A stretch of DNA of 64,000 bases from Saccharothrix syringae (GTDB lineage Bacteria > Actinomycetota > Actinomycetes > Mycobacteriales > Pseudonocardiaceae): positions 8,680,001-8,744,000 of the forward strand of contig NZ_CP034550.1 in NCBI RefSeq assembly GCF_009498035.1, read 5' to 3'. The notes under the pieces are model-generated. The model worked only from the letters and a program-made list of their open reading frames with translations, ran no database searches and was not told the DNA's origin. Positions within the stretch are counted from its first letter, which is position 1. Every line of letters starts with the position of its first letter. Positions 45,021 through 52,956 of this stretch are shown piece by piece. The position numbers and the translations under genes are program-made.

Positions 45021-46282
45021 TCCCCGAGCACCGGCGGGTACGCGGGCGGCAGGTCGTCGAGCAGGTCCAGCCCCTGGTCGTAGCGGTTGCGGTGCTCGCC
45101 GTCCTCCTCCCGGTTGGTCGGGGCCACCGGCGGGTACACGCCGAAGCCCTGGGGCCCGCCCGCGCCGGCGACCGGGCCGAACCCGCCGCGTGCCGCCGCG
45201 CCGCCGGGCACCGCGCCCAGCACGCCCGACGCGCCGCCGGGACCGGGCTGGCCCGAGCCCAGCGGACCGGAACCGAGCGGACCGGAACCGAGCGGACCGG
45301 AACCGAGCGGGCCGAAGCCGCCGGGACCGCCACCGGGGACGCCGTGCGCGCCGCCGCCGGTCGGGCCGAAACCGCCGAAACCGCCGGAGGGGCCGAACCC
45401 AGGGGTGCCGAAGCCGGGGTTGCCGGCCGCCGCCGCCGTGGTGGTGCCGTCCGGGAGACGCGTACCGGGCGGGGGCACGGGGTCGGGACCGGTCGGGGGC
45501 AGGCCCGGCGGGAGGTGGGGGTCGGCCGGGACGCGGGAGTCCGGCGGCGGGTACTGCGGCGGCACGACCTGCGGGGGCGTGGTCGGCCCGGCGTACACCG
45601 CCGCGGAGGGCTGCTGGGCGACCACGGGTGCCTCGTCGAACGTCGGCAGCTCCCGCTTCACCTCGCCGCTGGCGTGCTCGTACTCGTCCATGACCCGCAC
45701 GGCCCGCTCCATGGCCGCCTTCTGCTCCTCCTTGGACGGCATGTGGTCGTCCAGGAGCTGCTTGAGCATGTACGCGCCCTGCGGGCCGTCGAGCGTGGTC
45801 ACGTCGTAGCCCTCGCGGAACCACCGCTCGGCGTCGGGGTGCACCGGCTCGGGCATGGCCCTGGCCGCCTCCTCCACCGCCGAGGTGTAGGCGTCGAGCC
45901 CGGTGCCGACCTGGTAGGCGCGCTGCGAGGCGTCCGCGCCCCACTCGGTGAGCCGCGAGGCGGACTCCGCGGCGGCCACGGCCGAGGGCCCGCGCCAGGA
46001 CAGCACGAGGGTCTGCACGATCCGGCGCACGTCCGCGGTCGCCTGGTCGACCTCCTCGGCCAGCTTCTTCCACTCGTAGGTGCGGGTGGCCATCCGCCCT
46101 GGCTCGGCCGACTTGACCATGTCCCACAGCTGCCGGTGGGTGTAGGCGCGCCAGTTGATCTTGCCGAAGTTCTCCGGCTTCCGGTTGGCCTCGCGCTGCC
46201 GCACCCGCCGCTCGTTGCGGCGGCGGGTCCGCGCCGAGTAGTCGTGGAAGTCGGACCAGAAGCCGCCCTTGCGCTCGCTCAT
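45017..46282 (-). CDS. PPE/WXG100-like protein with Gly-Pro-rich repeat tail
   Basis: 421 residues from ATG 46282. A basic N-terminus (residues 1-45) precedes a helical WXG domain: LSWRGPSAVAAAESASRLTEWGADASQRAYQ holds the W-x-G turn. After residue 200 the chain is disordered, rich in Pro and Gly, with four tandem GPLGS units. The architecture (helical secretion domain plus low-complexity tail) parallels mycobacterial PPE proteins. Probably exported and the client of the EspG-like protein. Confidence 0.75.
   Translation of the reverse strand: MSERKGGFWSDFHDYSARTRRRNERRVRQREANRKPENFGKINWRAYTHRQLWDMVKSAEPGRMATRTYEWKKLAEEVDQATADVRRIVQTLVLSWRGPSAVAAAESASRLTEWGADASQRAYQVGTGLDAYTSAVEEAARAMPEPVHPDAERWFREGYDVTTLDGPQGAYMLKQLLDDHMPSKEEQKAAMERAVRVMDEYEHASGEVKRELPTFDEAPVVAQQPSAAVYAGPTTPPQVVPPQYPPPDSRVPADPHLPPGLPPTGPDPVPPPGTRLPDGTTTAAAAGNPGFGTPGFGPSGGFGGFGPTGGGAHGVPGGGPGGFGPLGSGPLGSGPLGSGPLGSGQPGPGGASGVLGAVPGGAAARGGFGPVAGAGGPQGFGVYPPVAPTNREEDGEHRNRYDQGLDLLDDLPPAYPPVLGE
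45252..45315. repeat. 15-bp tandem repeat encoding GPLGS units
   Basis: CGAGCGGACCGGAAC is repeated about four times inside the gene at 45017-46282. The near-identical DNA indicates recent slippage, so copy number may vary between strains. Confidence 0.85.
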
Positions 46283-46737
46283 GCCCGCCCCAACGCCTGT
46301 CCGACCTGCTGGTCCTGGGCCTGCTGGGCGTCGCGCACGCCCTGGAGCGACGCGCGCACCGCCTCCAGCTCGTCCAGGTACGACCGCAGCGCGTGGCGCA
46401 CGCCGCCGCTCAGGTCGCCGCCGCGCAGCCCGAAGGCCCGCCGCATGTGCAGCGCGACCGGGCCCCGGCCGTCGCCCAGCGGCTGGTCCAGCTCGCGGTC
46501 GGCCCGCCCGAGCAGGTCGGTCAGCACGGCGTGCAGCCGGTCGAGGTCGGACACGGCCGCGGTGAACGCGGGCAGGTCCATCTCGATCAGGTCCCCGCCC
46601 TCGGCGACGACGCCGGCCGCGCCCGCCCCGGTCGGCCTCCCGACCTCCGGCGGCACGACGTACCCCGCGACCCGCTCGTGTTCGAGCTCTTCGCGCAACT
46701 GCTTGGCGTGCTCGACACCGCGCACCCTCACGACCAT
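46279..46737 (-). CDS. Type-VII-linked hypothetical, first gene of operon
   Basis: 152 residues from ATG 46737 (MVVRVRGVEHAKQ); in-frame codons further up lack support. IEMDLPAFTAAVSDLDRLHAVLTDLLGRADREL and SYLDELEAVRASLQGVRDAQQAQDQQVGQAL suggest a helical, WXG-partner-like protein. It heads a five-gene coupled operon (46737 down to 43515). The shared 14-nt motif lies 65 nt upstream. Confidence 0.6.
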   Translation of the reverse strand: MVVRVRGVEHAKQLREELEHERVAGYVVPPEVGRPTGAGAAGVVAEGGDLIEMDLPAFTAAVSDLDRLHAVLTDLLGRADRELDQPLGDGRGPVALHMRRAFGLRGGDLSGGVRHALRSYLDELEAVRASLQGVRDAQQAQDQQVGQALGRA

Positions 46738-46802
46738 GGCGCCAATGGTGGGGCCCGGCGCCCGGCGCACCAAGGCGGGGTGCACAGCGGGAGCATCGGC
46801 GG

Positions 46803-46816
46803 TGCACGCTCGGACA
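46803..46816 (-). promoter_or_regulatory. 14-nt motif shared by both type-VII-linked operons (copy 2)
   Basis: Read on the minus strand, TGTCCGAGCGTGCA, identical to 39369-39382. It points toward the operon starting at 46737. Several further GTGCA copies lie around it. It is also upstream of the divergent kinase gene at 46840. Confidence 0.5.
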
Positions 46817-46839
46817 AGCGTGTGCGAGGATTGCACCCC

Positions 46840-47451
46840 GTGCCGTCACCTGCCGTTCACGCGCGCGCCGTGCTGCTCGCCGGTCCCTCCGGTTCGGGGA
46901 AGTCCACCCTCGCCGCCCACCTGGGCTGGCCCGTCCTGCGGCTCGACGACTTCTACCGCGAGGGCGACGACCCGCTGCTGCCGCGCGACGAGTCGGGCCG
47001 CCCCGACTGGGACGCCGAGGGCTCCTGGAACACCGAGGACGCCCTGGCCGCCGTGGTCGAGCTGGCCACCACGGGCACCGTCGAGGCGCCGGTGTACTCG
47101 ATCGGCGAGGACCGCCGGGTCGGCTGCCGCACGCTGACCGCGCCGGGCCCGTTCATCGCCGAGGGCCTGTTCGCCGACCGGCTGGTGGCCGGGTGCCGCG
47201 AGGCGGGCGTGCTGGCCGACGCGGTGGTGCTGGCGCCGGGCGCGGTGGTGACGTTCGCCCGCCGGTTCGCCCGGGACGTGGCCGAGGCCCGCAAGCCGGT
47301 GCCGCTGCTGCTGCGCCGGGGCCTGCGGCTGATGCGGGAGCACCCGGCGGTGGTGCGCCGGTGCGCGGACGCCGGCATGCGGCCGGTGGACCCGCACCGG
47401 GCCCGCGCGGAGCTGGCCACGATCGGGGCGGGGCACCCGGCGGCGGTGTAA
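46840..47451 (+). CDS. Uridine kinase-like P-loop protein
   Basis: 203 residues from GTG 46840. Walker A LLAGPSGSGKSTLAAHL, then LRLDDFYREGDDPLLPRDESGRPDWD, the DD-Y acceptor motif seen in uridine and pantothenate kinases, and FIAEGLFADRLV. The real substrate is uncertain. Its upstream region is shared with the type-VII-linked operon. Confidence 0.75.
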   Translation: MPSPAVHARAVLLAGPSGSGKSTLAAHLGWPVLRLDDFYREGDDPLLPRDESGRPDWDAEGSWNTEDALAAVVELATTGTVEAPVYSIGEDRRVGCRTLTAPGPFIAEGLFADRLVAGCREAGVLADAVVLAPGAVVTFARRFARDVAEARKPVPLLLRRGLRLMREHPAVVRRCADAGMRPVDPHRARAELATIGAGHPAAV

Positions 47452-47470
47452 CCCCCTCGTGGCGGGGGTA
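47450..47470 (+). terminator. Short hairpin after the kinase gene
   Basis: TAACCCCC / GGGGGTA with a 6-nt loop, directly at the stop codon. Possible terminator before the gene at 47481. Confidence 0.4.
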
Positions 47471-47480
47471 CGGCTGCGGC

Positions 47481-47900
47481 ATGGCTGAGTTCGAGCGTGA
47501 GCAGAGGATTCCGGTCGACCCGCAGGCGGTGTTCGACGTCGCGCGGGACGTGAACTCGATGGAGGCGTGGCTGCCGGACGGCCTGCAGGTCGAGTCGAGC
47601 GGCCCGGAGCGGGTCACCGGCCGGGTCTCGATCGGCGACGAGATCGACGAGGCGGAGGGCTACCTGGCCGCCGTCCCCGAGCAGCGCCGGCTGGAGTGGG
47701 GCGACCTGGAGGGCGCCGGCTACTCGGGCTGGCTCCAGGTCGACGAGGACGGCCCGGGCTCCAGCCGCGTGGTGCTGCACCTCGACGTGCGCGGCGAGCA
47801 CCCCGGCGCGGTGGGTGGCGAGGCCCACGAACTGACCGACGAGTACCTGGGCCAGGCGCTGGAGAGGCTGGCCGCGCTGGCCGCCGATCGCGTTACGTGA
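47481..47900 (+). CDS. SRPBCC (START-like) protein
   Basis: 139 residues. EFEREQRIPVDPQAVFDVARDVNSMEAWLPDG at the start is the typical opening of polyketide cyclase/SRPBCC proteins, which hold hydrophobic ligands in a helix-grip fold. No neighbour points to a ligand. Confidence 0.75.
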   Translation: MAEFEREQRIPVDPQAVFDVARDVNSMEAWLPDGLQVESSGPERVTGRVSIGDEIDEAEGYLAAVPEQRRLEWGDLEGAGYSGWLQVDEDGPGSSRVVLHLDVRGEHPGAVGGEAHELTDEYLGQALERLAALAADRVT

Positions 47901-47927
47901 CGGTTTTCACCTGATCAACCTGCATAA

Positions 47928-47942
47928 ATGACGCAAAGTCAT
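47928..47942. promoter_or_regulatory. Dyad upstream of the MFS exporter
   Basis: ATGAC-GCAAA-GTCAT lies in an AT-richer stretch 70 nt before the GTG at 48012. Candidate operator; I do not recognise the regulator. Confidence 0.35.
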
Positions 47943-48011
47943 GTTTAGTGTGGACGGCGTCGTTCGCACGGGCACGTCGAGGCCCCGGATCGTCTTCGAG
48001 GGAGCTTCACG

Positions 48012-49328
48012 GTGTTCCGCGCGTTGCGCGGCCGCAACTACCGCCTGTGGGCGTTCGCCGACCTGATCTCGGTGACCGGCTCGTGGATGCAGTTGATCGG
48101 CCTCAACTGGGTGGTGCTCGAACGCACGGGTTCGGCCACCTCCGTCGGGCTCTCGGTGCTGCTCGGCGCCCTGCCCTCGGTCCTGCTCGGCCCGTGGGCG
48201 GGGTCGCTGGCCGACCGGCTCCCGGTGCGCCGGGTCATCCTGGTCTGCCAGGTGCTGCACGCCGTGCTGGCCGCCCTGCTGGCGCTGGTGGTGTGGCGGC
48301 ACGCGCCGATGGCCCTGGTGTTCGCGCTGACCTGCGCCTCCGGCCTGGTGTCGGTGTTCGACGTGCCGGCGCTGGGCCGGTTCGGCGGCCAGGTGGTGGC
48401 CCGGGAGGACCTGGGCAACGCCGTGGCGCTGGGCTCGGTGCTCAGCTCCACCGGCCGCATCCTGGGCATGAGCGGCGCGGCCGTGCTGGCCGCCGCGCTC
48501 GGCTCGCCCGCGCTGTTCCTGGTCAACTCGGTCAGCTTCCTGGCCGTGGTCGCGGCCGTGCTGGCGGTGCGCCGGGACGAGCTGCACCCGCTGGGGCGCG
48601 GCCCGGCCGACCGGGCGGGCGTGGCCGCGGGCCTGCGGTACGTGCTGGGCAGCGGGCGGCTGCTCGTGCTGTTCGCGCTCGGCTTCGCGCTGTCCGGCCT
48701 GGGCCGCAACTACCAGGTCACGATGGCCGCGATGAGCCCCGACGCCACCGCGTACGGGCTGCTGTCGACGGTGTTCGCGGTGGGCACCGTGCTGGGCGGG
48801 CTCGCCGCAGCCGCGCGCCGCACCCTGACCGTGCGGCTGCTGCTGGTGGTCGCGTGCGGGACGAGCCTGCTCCAGGCGGTCGCCGGGATCGTGCCGGGCG
48901 CGCTCGGGTTCGCCCTGGTGCTGCTGCCGATCGCGGCGGGCGCGGTGGTCATCGACACCACGATGAGCACGCGGGTCCAGCTCGACACCGCCGAGGCAAT
49001 GCGCGGGCGGCTGCTGGCGGTGAACTCCTCGGTCGGCGCGGCGGCGGGCGCCGTGGGCGCGCCCCTGCTGGGCTGGCTGTGCGAGCGCGTGGGCGCGCCG
49101 GAGACGCTGGTGCTCGCGGGCACGGTCACCCTGCTGGTGTCGCTCGCCGCGGCCTCGGTGCTGATCGCCCCGCCGGAGCGCCGCACCGCCCTGGCGCACC
49201 GGGTGCTGCGCCGGCTGCCCCGCCACCCCTCACCCCCGCCCGGCTACCCGGGGCACCCCGCGGGCCACCCGCCCGGCCCCGTTCGCCCTGGGAGGGCTCC
49301 CAGGAAGCGTGCACACGTCCGGGTGTAG
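48012..49328 (+). CDS. MFS transporter (EntS/MFS_3-like exporter)
   Basis: 438 residues with about 12 transmembrane segments. FRALRGRNYRLWAFADLISVTGSWMQLIGLNWVVLERTGSA and the A-type loop GSLADRLPVRRVI are typical of the EntS-like MFS_3 family. GTG 48012 has GGGAG upstream. The C-terminal 40 residues are Pro/Arg-rich cytosolic tail. Substrate unknown; a link to the siderophore operon 14 kb away would be guesswork. Confidence 0.85.
   Translation: MFRALRGRNYRLWAFADLISVTGSWMQLIGLNWVVLERTGSATSVGLSVLLGALPSVLLGPWAGSLADRLPVRRVILVCQVLHAVLAALLALVVWRHAPMALVFALTCASGLVSVFDVPALGRFGGQVVAREDLGNAVALGSVLSSTGRILGMSGAAVLAAALGSPALFLVNSVSFLAVVAAVLAVRRDELHPLGRGPADRAGVAAGLRYVLGSGRLLVLFALGFALSGLGRNYQVTMAAMSPDATAYGLLSTVFAVGTVLGGLAAAARRTLTVRLLLVVACGTSLLQAVAGIVPGALGFALVLLPIAAGAVVIDTTMSTRVQLDTAEAMRGRLLAVNSSVGAAAGAVGAPLLGWLCERVGAPETLVLAGTVTLLVSLAAASVLIAPPERRTALAHRVLRRLPRHPSPPPGYPGHPAGHPPGPVRPGRAPRKRAHVRV
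49289..49302. promoter_or_regulatory. CebR-like box 1, inside the end of the MFS gene
   Basis: TGGGAGGGCTCCCA differs at one base from the CebR operator TGGGAGCGCTCCCA. It lies 142 bp upstream of box 2. Confidence 0.4.
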
Positions 49329-49388
49329 CGGGATAAGCCCGAAAGGGTGGTCTGACAGGGCCACTCGGATGCACTGGGTAGCCGAAGA

Positions 49389-49418
49389 TTCACAGACCGA
49401 TGCGATCACGGCTACAGT
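49389..49418 (+). promoter_or_regulatory. Promoter of the LPMO gene
   Basis: TTCACA (49389-49394) and TACAGT (49413-49418) separated by 18 bp. The expected transcription start is just before the CebR-like box 2. Confidence 0.5.
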
Positions 49419-49430
49419 CTGTCCGTTTCC

Positions 49431-49444
49431 TGGGAGCGTTCCCA
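49431..49444. promoter_or_regulatory. CebR-like box 2 in front of the LPMO gene
   Basis: TGGGAGCGTTCCCA matches the cellobiose-responsive CebR operator TGGGAGCGCTCCCA at 13 of 14 bases. It lies right after the predicted -10, so a bound LacI-type repressor would block initiation. Cellulose-type cargo supports the assignment. Confidence 0.65.
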
Positions 49445-49468
49445 GACCTCAATGAGGAGGTGGACGAC

Positions 49469-50587
49469 GTGAAGGCCCGACGATGGGTCGCCCTGGCGGC
49501 GGCCGGCGTGGCTGGTGTGTTGGTCTCGGTGCTCGTGAACGTGGTCGGCGCGCCCACCGCGTCCGCGCACGGCGCCATGATGAAGCCGGGCAGTCGGACG
49601 TTCCTGTGCTGGCAGGACGGCCTGACCCCGACCGGGAACATCCAGCCGGTGAACCCCGCGTGCTCGGCCGCGGTGAGCGCCGGCGGGACCAACTCCCTCT
49701 ACAACTGGTTCGGCGTGCTGCGCTCCGACGGCGGCGGCCGGACGCGCGGCTTCATCCCGGACGGCAAGCTGTGCAGCGGCGGCAACGCCACCTACTCCGG
49801 GTTCGACATCGCCCGGAACGACTACCCCGTGACCCACCTGACCGCGGGCGCCAACTTCCGCTGGTCGTACAACATGTGGGCCGCCCACCCCGGCACGTTC
49901 CACCTCTACGTCACCAAGGACAGCTGGAGCCCGACCCGCGCGCTGGCCTGGGACGACCTGGAGAGCACGCCGTTCCACAGCGTCACCAACCCGCCGTCGA
50001 GCGGTTCGGTGGGCACCGTGGACGGCCAGTACTACTGGAACGCCAACCTGCCGGCCGGCAAGTCGGGCCGCCACATCATCTACTCGGTGTGGACCCGCTC
50101 GGACAGCCAGGAGACCTTCTACAACTGCTCCGACGTCGTGTTCGACGGCGGCAACGGCGAGGTGACCGGCGTCGGTCGCGGCGGCAACACCACCACGACC
50201 ACCACCTCCACCACGACCAGCACCTCCACCAGCACCACGACGTCCACGACGACGACCACCTCGACGTCGAACCAGCCCGGTGACCCGAACTGCATGGCGA
50301 TCTACAAGATCACCAGCTCCTGGTCGGGCGGCTTCCAGGGCGAGGTCGAGGTCATGAACCACAGCACCAGCGCCTACAACGGCTGGACCGCGAGGTGGAC
50401 CTACGCCAACGGCCAGACCGTCAACAGCGTCTGGAACGGCGTGCGGTCCGGCTCCGGGGCGGAAGTCGTGGTCAAGAACGTGGACTGGAACCGCACGGTG
50501 GCGCCCGAGAGCTCGGTGAAGTTCGGCTTCACCGCCAGCTACTCCGGCACCAACTCGCTGCCCACGGTGACCTGCACCAGCCCCTGA
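49469..50587 (+). CDS. Secreted AA10 lytic polysaccharide monooxygenase with CBM2
   Basis: 372 residues from GTG 49469 (GAGGAGG upstream). A Sec signal peptide ends in APTASA, leaving His34 as the mature first residue, the first copper ligand; His140 (YNMWAAHPGTF) completes the histidine brace. The AA10 domain runs to about residue 225, then a Thr/Ser linker (TTTTTTSTTTSTST-type), then a C-terminal CBM2 (CMAIYKITSSWSGGFQGEVEVMN) with surface tryptophans. CBM2 suggests cellulose, C1 oxidation likely. Controlled by the CebR-like box. Confidence 0.93.
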   Translation: MKARRWVALAAAGVAGVLVSVLVNVVGAPTASAHGAMMKPGSRTFLCWQDGLTPTGNIQPVNPACSAAVSAGGTNSLYNWFGVLRSDGGGRTRGFIPDGKLCSGGNATYSGFDIARNDYPVTHLTAGANFRWSYNMWAAHPGTFHLYVTKDSWSPTRALAWDDLESTPFHSVTNPPSSGSVGTVDGQYYWNANLPAGKSGRHIIYSVWTRSDSQETFYNCSDVVFDGGNGEVTGVGRGGNTTTTTTSTTTSTSTSTTTSTTTTTSTSNQPGDPNCMAIYKITSSWSGGFQGEVEVMNHSTSAYNGWTARWTYANGQTVNSVWNGVRSGSGAEVVVKNVDWNRTVAPESSVKFGFTASYSGTNSLPTVTCTSP

Positions 50588-50594
50588 TCCCGGG

Positions 50595-52004
50595 CTAGTC
50601 CAGGCGGAAGCCGAACGGGAGCTCCAGCCGGTGCCGGGCCAGCAGCTCGGCGTCGGCCAGGAGCTCCCGCGTGGGGCGGTCGGCCACGACCACGCCGCCG
50701 TCGACCAGCACGCTGCGGGGGCAGAGCTGCAAGGCGTACGGCAGGTCGTGGGTGACCATCAGCGTGGTGCGGTCCAACCGCAGCAGCACCTCGGCCAGCT
50801 CTCGGCGGGCCACCGGTTCCAGGTTCGCCGAGGGCTCGTCGAGCACCAGCACCTCGGGGTCGCAGGCCAGCACGCCGGCCAGTGCCACGCGGCGGCGCTG
50901 CCCGCCGGACAGGTGCAGCGGCGACCGGTCGGCGAACGCGGTCATGCCGACCGCGGCCAGGGCCTCGTCGACCCGTCGGTCCAGCTCCGCGCCGCGCAGC
51001 CCGAAGTTGGTCGGGCCGAACGCCACGTCCTGCCGGACCGTGGGCATGAACAGCTGGTCGTCCGGGTCCTGGAAGACCACGCCGACGCGGCGCCTGATCT
51101 CCCGCAGGTTCGCCGCGTCCACCGGCAGGCCGGCCACCTCGACCCGGCCCGAGCCGCCGCCGAGCACCCCGTTGAGGTGCAGCGCGAACGTCGTCTTGCC
51201 CGCGCCGTTGGGCCCCAGGACCGCGACCCGCTCGCCCCGCCGGACGGTCAGGTCGATCCCGAACAGGGCCTGGTGGCCGTCCGGGTAGGCGTAGGCCAGC
51301 CGCTCCACCACCAGCGCGGGCGCCGACCTCTCGGGCAGCGGCGCCCGCACCTCGTCGCCGGGCGCCCGGCCCGTCCACCCCCGCGACACCATCGCCAGGT
51401 GCACCCTCTCGCCTCGTTCGTAGGAGCGGATGAACAGGGCGCCGACACCGCGCGCGGTCGCGCCGAGCTGCCACAGGAACCGCGGGTCGTCGCCGCGGGA
51501 GACGCGCGCCACCCGCATCCGCCGCGCCTCGGCCGCGATGACCTCGACGTAGCGGAGCATCAGCGTGGCGATGGTGACCAGCACCGCGGGCACCCGCAGC
51601 CGGCGCAGGCCCAGCAGCACGTCGTGCGGCGCGGTGGTCGCGGCCAGGGTCAGCGAGGTCAGCAGGCCGAGCGTGCCCTTGGCCAGGATGTTCCACCCGG
51701 CCAGCGCGCCCTCCACCGACACCGGCACGCCCAGCACGTCGACCCGCTCCCCCGCGCCGGTGAACGGCAGGGCGAGGGCCAGCAGCACGAACGGCAGCTC
51801 GATGACCGAGCGGGCCGCGAACCAGCCCGGCGGTACGCGCGCCACCGCCCACACCGCGACCAGCGCGAGCAGGTAGAAGCCGAACGCCCAGAACGCCTCG
51901 CGCGGCGTGGCCACCACGCACAGCACGGCCACCACCGCGGCGACGATCTTCGCCTGCGGGGCCAGCCGGTGGACCGGCGAGTCGCCCGGCCGGTGCAGGA
52001 TCAC
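50595..52004 (-). CDS. ECF transporter: CbiQ (T) fused to CbiO (A)
   Basis: 469 residues. The first about 235 are the membrane T-component, with five or six helices and the coupling motifs ARRMRVARVSRG and MVSRGWTGR. The rest is an ABC ATPase: Walker A LGPNGAGKTTFALHLNG, Q-loop VFQDPDDQLFMPTV, signature LSGGQRRRVALAGVL, Walker B VLVLDEPSANLEP, H-loop VTHDL. These are normally two genes; here the join (RAPLPERSAPALVVERLAYAYPDG) is continuous. Overlaps the upstream gene by 4 nt. Confidence 0.9.
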   Translation of the reverse strand: MILHRPGDSPVHRLAPQAKIVAAVVAVLCVVATPREAFWAFGFYLLALVAVWAVARVPPGWFAARSVIELPFVLLALALPFTGAGERVDVLGVPVSVEGALAGWNILAKGTLGLLTSLTLAATTAPHDVLLGLRRLRVPAVLVTIATLMLRYVEVIAAEARRMRVARVSRGDDPRFLWQLGATARGVGALFIRSYERGERVHLAMVSRGWTGRAPGDEVRAPLPERSAPALVVERLAYAYPDGHQALFGIDLTVRRGERVAVLGPNGAGKTTFALHLNGVLGGGSGRVEVAGLPVDAANLREIRRRVGVVFQDPDDQLFMPTVRQDVAFGPTNFGLRGAELDRRVDEALAAVGMTAFADRSPLHLSGGQRRRVALAGVLACDPEVLVLDEPSANLEPVARRELAEVLLRLDRTTLMVTHDLPYALQLCPRSVLVDGGVVVADRPTRELLADAELLARHRLELPFGFRLD

Positions 52005-52288
52005 TTGGCGGAGGGGCGCTTGCGCAGCAGCCGGAACAGACCGGCCGCGGCGGCCAGCGTCAGCACCACGCCGATCACGCCCGCCACCCCGGTGAACCGG
52101 TCGTCGCCGCCCAGCGCGTAGTCGGCCAGCGGCCAGCCGGCCAGCGGGTGGTCCGCGGCGTGCTCGGCGATGCCGTGCTCGGTGGTGACGTGGTCCAGCC
52201 CGTCCGGGTCCGAGCTGGCGAAGTAGGAGGCCACGCCCGCCAGCACCAGGCTGACCAGCGCGAACCAGGCGAAGAAGCGCTTGTTCAC
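52001..52288 (-). CDS. PDGLE-domain membrane protein (CbiN/NikN-like)
   Basis: 95 residues from GTG 52288 (GTGA overlap with cbiM). Two transmembrane helices flank an extracytoplasmic loop with SSDPDGLDHV, the motif that names the PDGLE family, which replaces or resembles the CbiN/NikN small subunit of metal ECF importers. Confidence 0.85.
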   Translation of the reverse strand: MNKRFFAWFALVSLVLAGVASYFASSDPDGLDHVTTEHGIAEHAADHPLAGWPLADYALGGDDRFTGVAGVIGVVLTLAAAAGLFRLLRKRPSAK

Positions 52289-52956
52289 GACCGCAGCTCC
52301 AGTTCCCGCGGCACGCCGCGCAGCAGGTGGACCAGGTCCGGCCGGGCGGCGGCCACCGCGGTCACGGTCACCGCCGTGATCAGGCCCTCGCCCACGCCGA
52401 TCAGCACGTGCACGCCCAGCACCGCGGCGGCGACCGTGCCGAGGGCGACACCGCCCTGGCCGCCGATGGCGTACTCCAGCACGAAGCCCGCCGAGGCGAG
52501 CACGGTGTTGACCAGGGCCGAGGTGAAGGCGACCGCGGCCAGCGCGCCCTTGTTGCGGGTGGCGAACCGGCGCAGCGCCAGCGCGGTCAGGTAGCCGGCG
52601 GCCGTGCCGATCAGGGCCATGTTGGTGATGTTCGCGCCGAGCGCGGTGACCCCGCCGTCGGCGAAGAACAGCGACTGCACGACCAGCACCACCGACACGC
52701 ACAGGGCGCCGACCCAGGGGCCGACCAGGATCGCGGCCAGCGCGCCGCCCAGCAGGTGGCCGCTGACGCCGGGGAGGACCGGGAAGTTGAGCATCTGGGT
52801 GGCGAACACGAAGGCTGCCACCAGGCCGGCCATCGGCGCGGTGCGGTCGTCGAGGTCGCCGCGGGCCTTGGCCAGCGCGAGGCCGACCCCGGCCACGGCG
52901 ACCGCCACGAACAGCAACGAGGTCGGGGCGTTCAGCAGGCCGTCGCTCATGTGCAT
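52285..52956 (-). CDS. cbiM: Cobalt/nickel ECF substrate-binding protein
   Basis: 223 residues from ATG 52956. That start gives MHMSDGLL: His2 after Met is an essential metal ligand in the CbiM/NikM family (MHIMEG in others), so the longer frame from 52974 is rejected. Seven hydrophobic helices, with GVSGHLLGGALAA as the second conserved His block. Metal, Co or Ni, cannot be decided from sequence. No ribosome binding site is visible. No B12 riboswitch was recognised upstream. Confidence 0.9.
   Translation of the reverse strand: MHMSDGLLNAPTSLLFVAVAVAGVGLALAKARGDLDDRTAPMAGLVAAFVFATQMLNFPVLPGVSGHLLGGALAAILVGPWVGALCVSVVLVVQSLFFADGGVTALGANITNMALIGTAAGYLTALALRRFATRNKGALAAVAFTSALVNTVLASAGFVLEYAIGGQGGVALGTVAAAVLGVHVLIGVGEGLITAVTVTAVAAARPDLVHLLRGVPRELELRS

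Noticed and set aside
48012..49328. MFS transporter as the siderophore exporter
   Set aside because: EntS-like family, but 14 kb from the operon and without an iron box.
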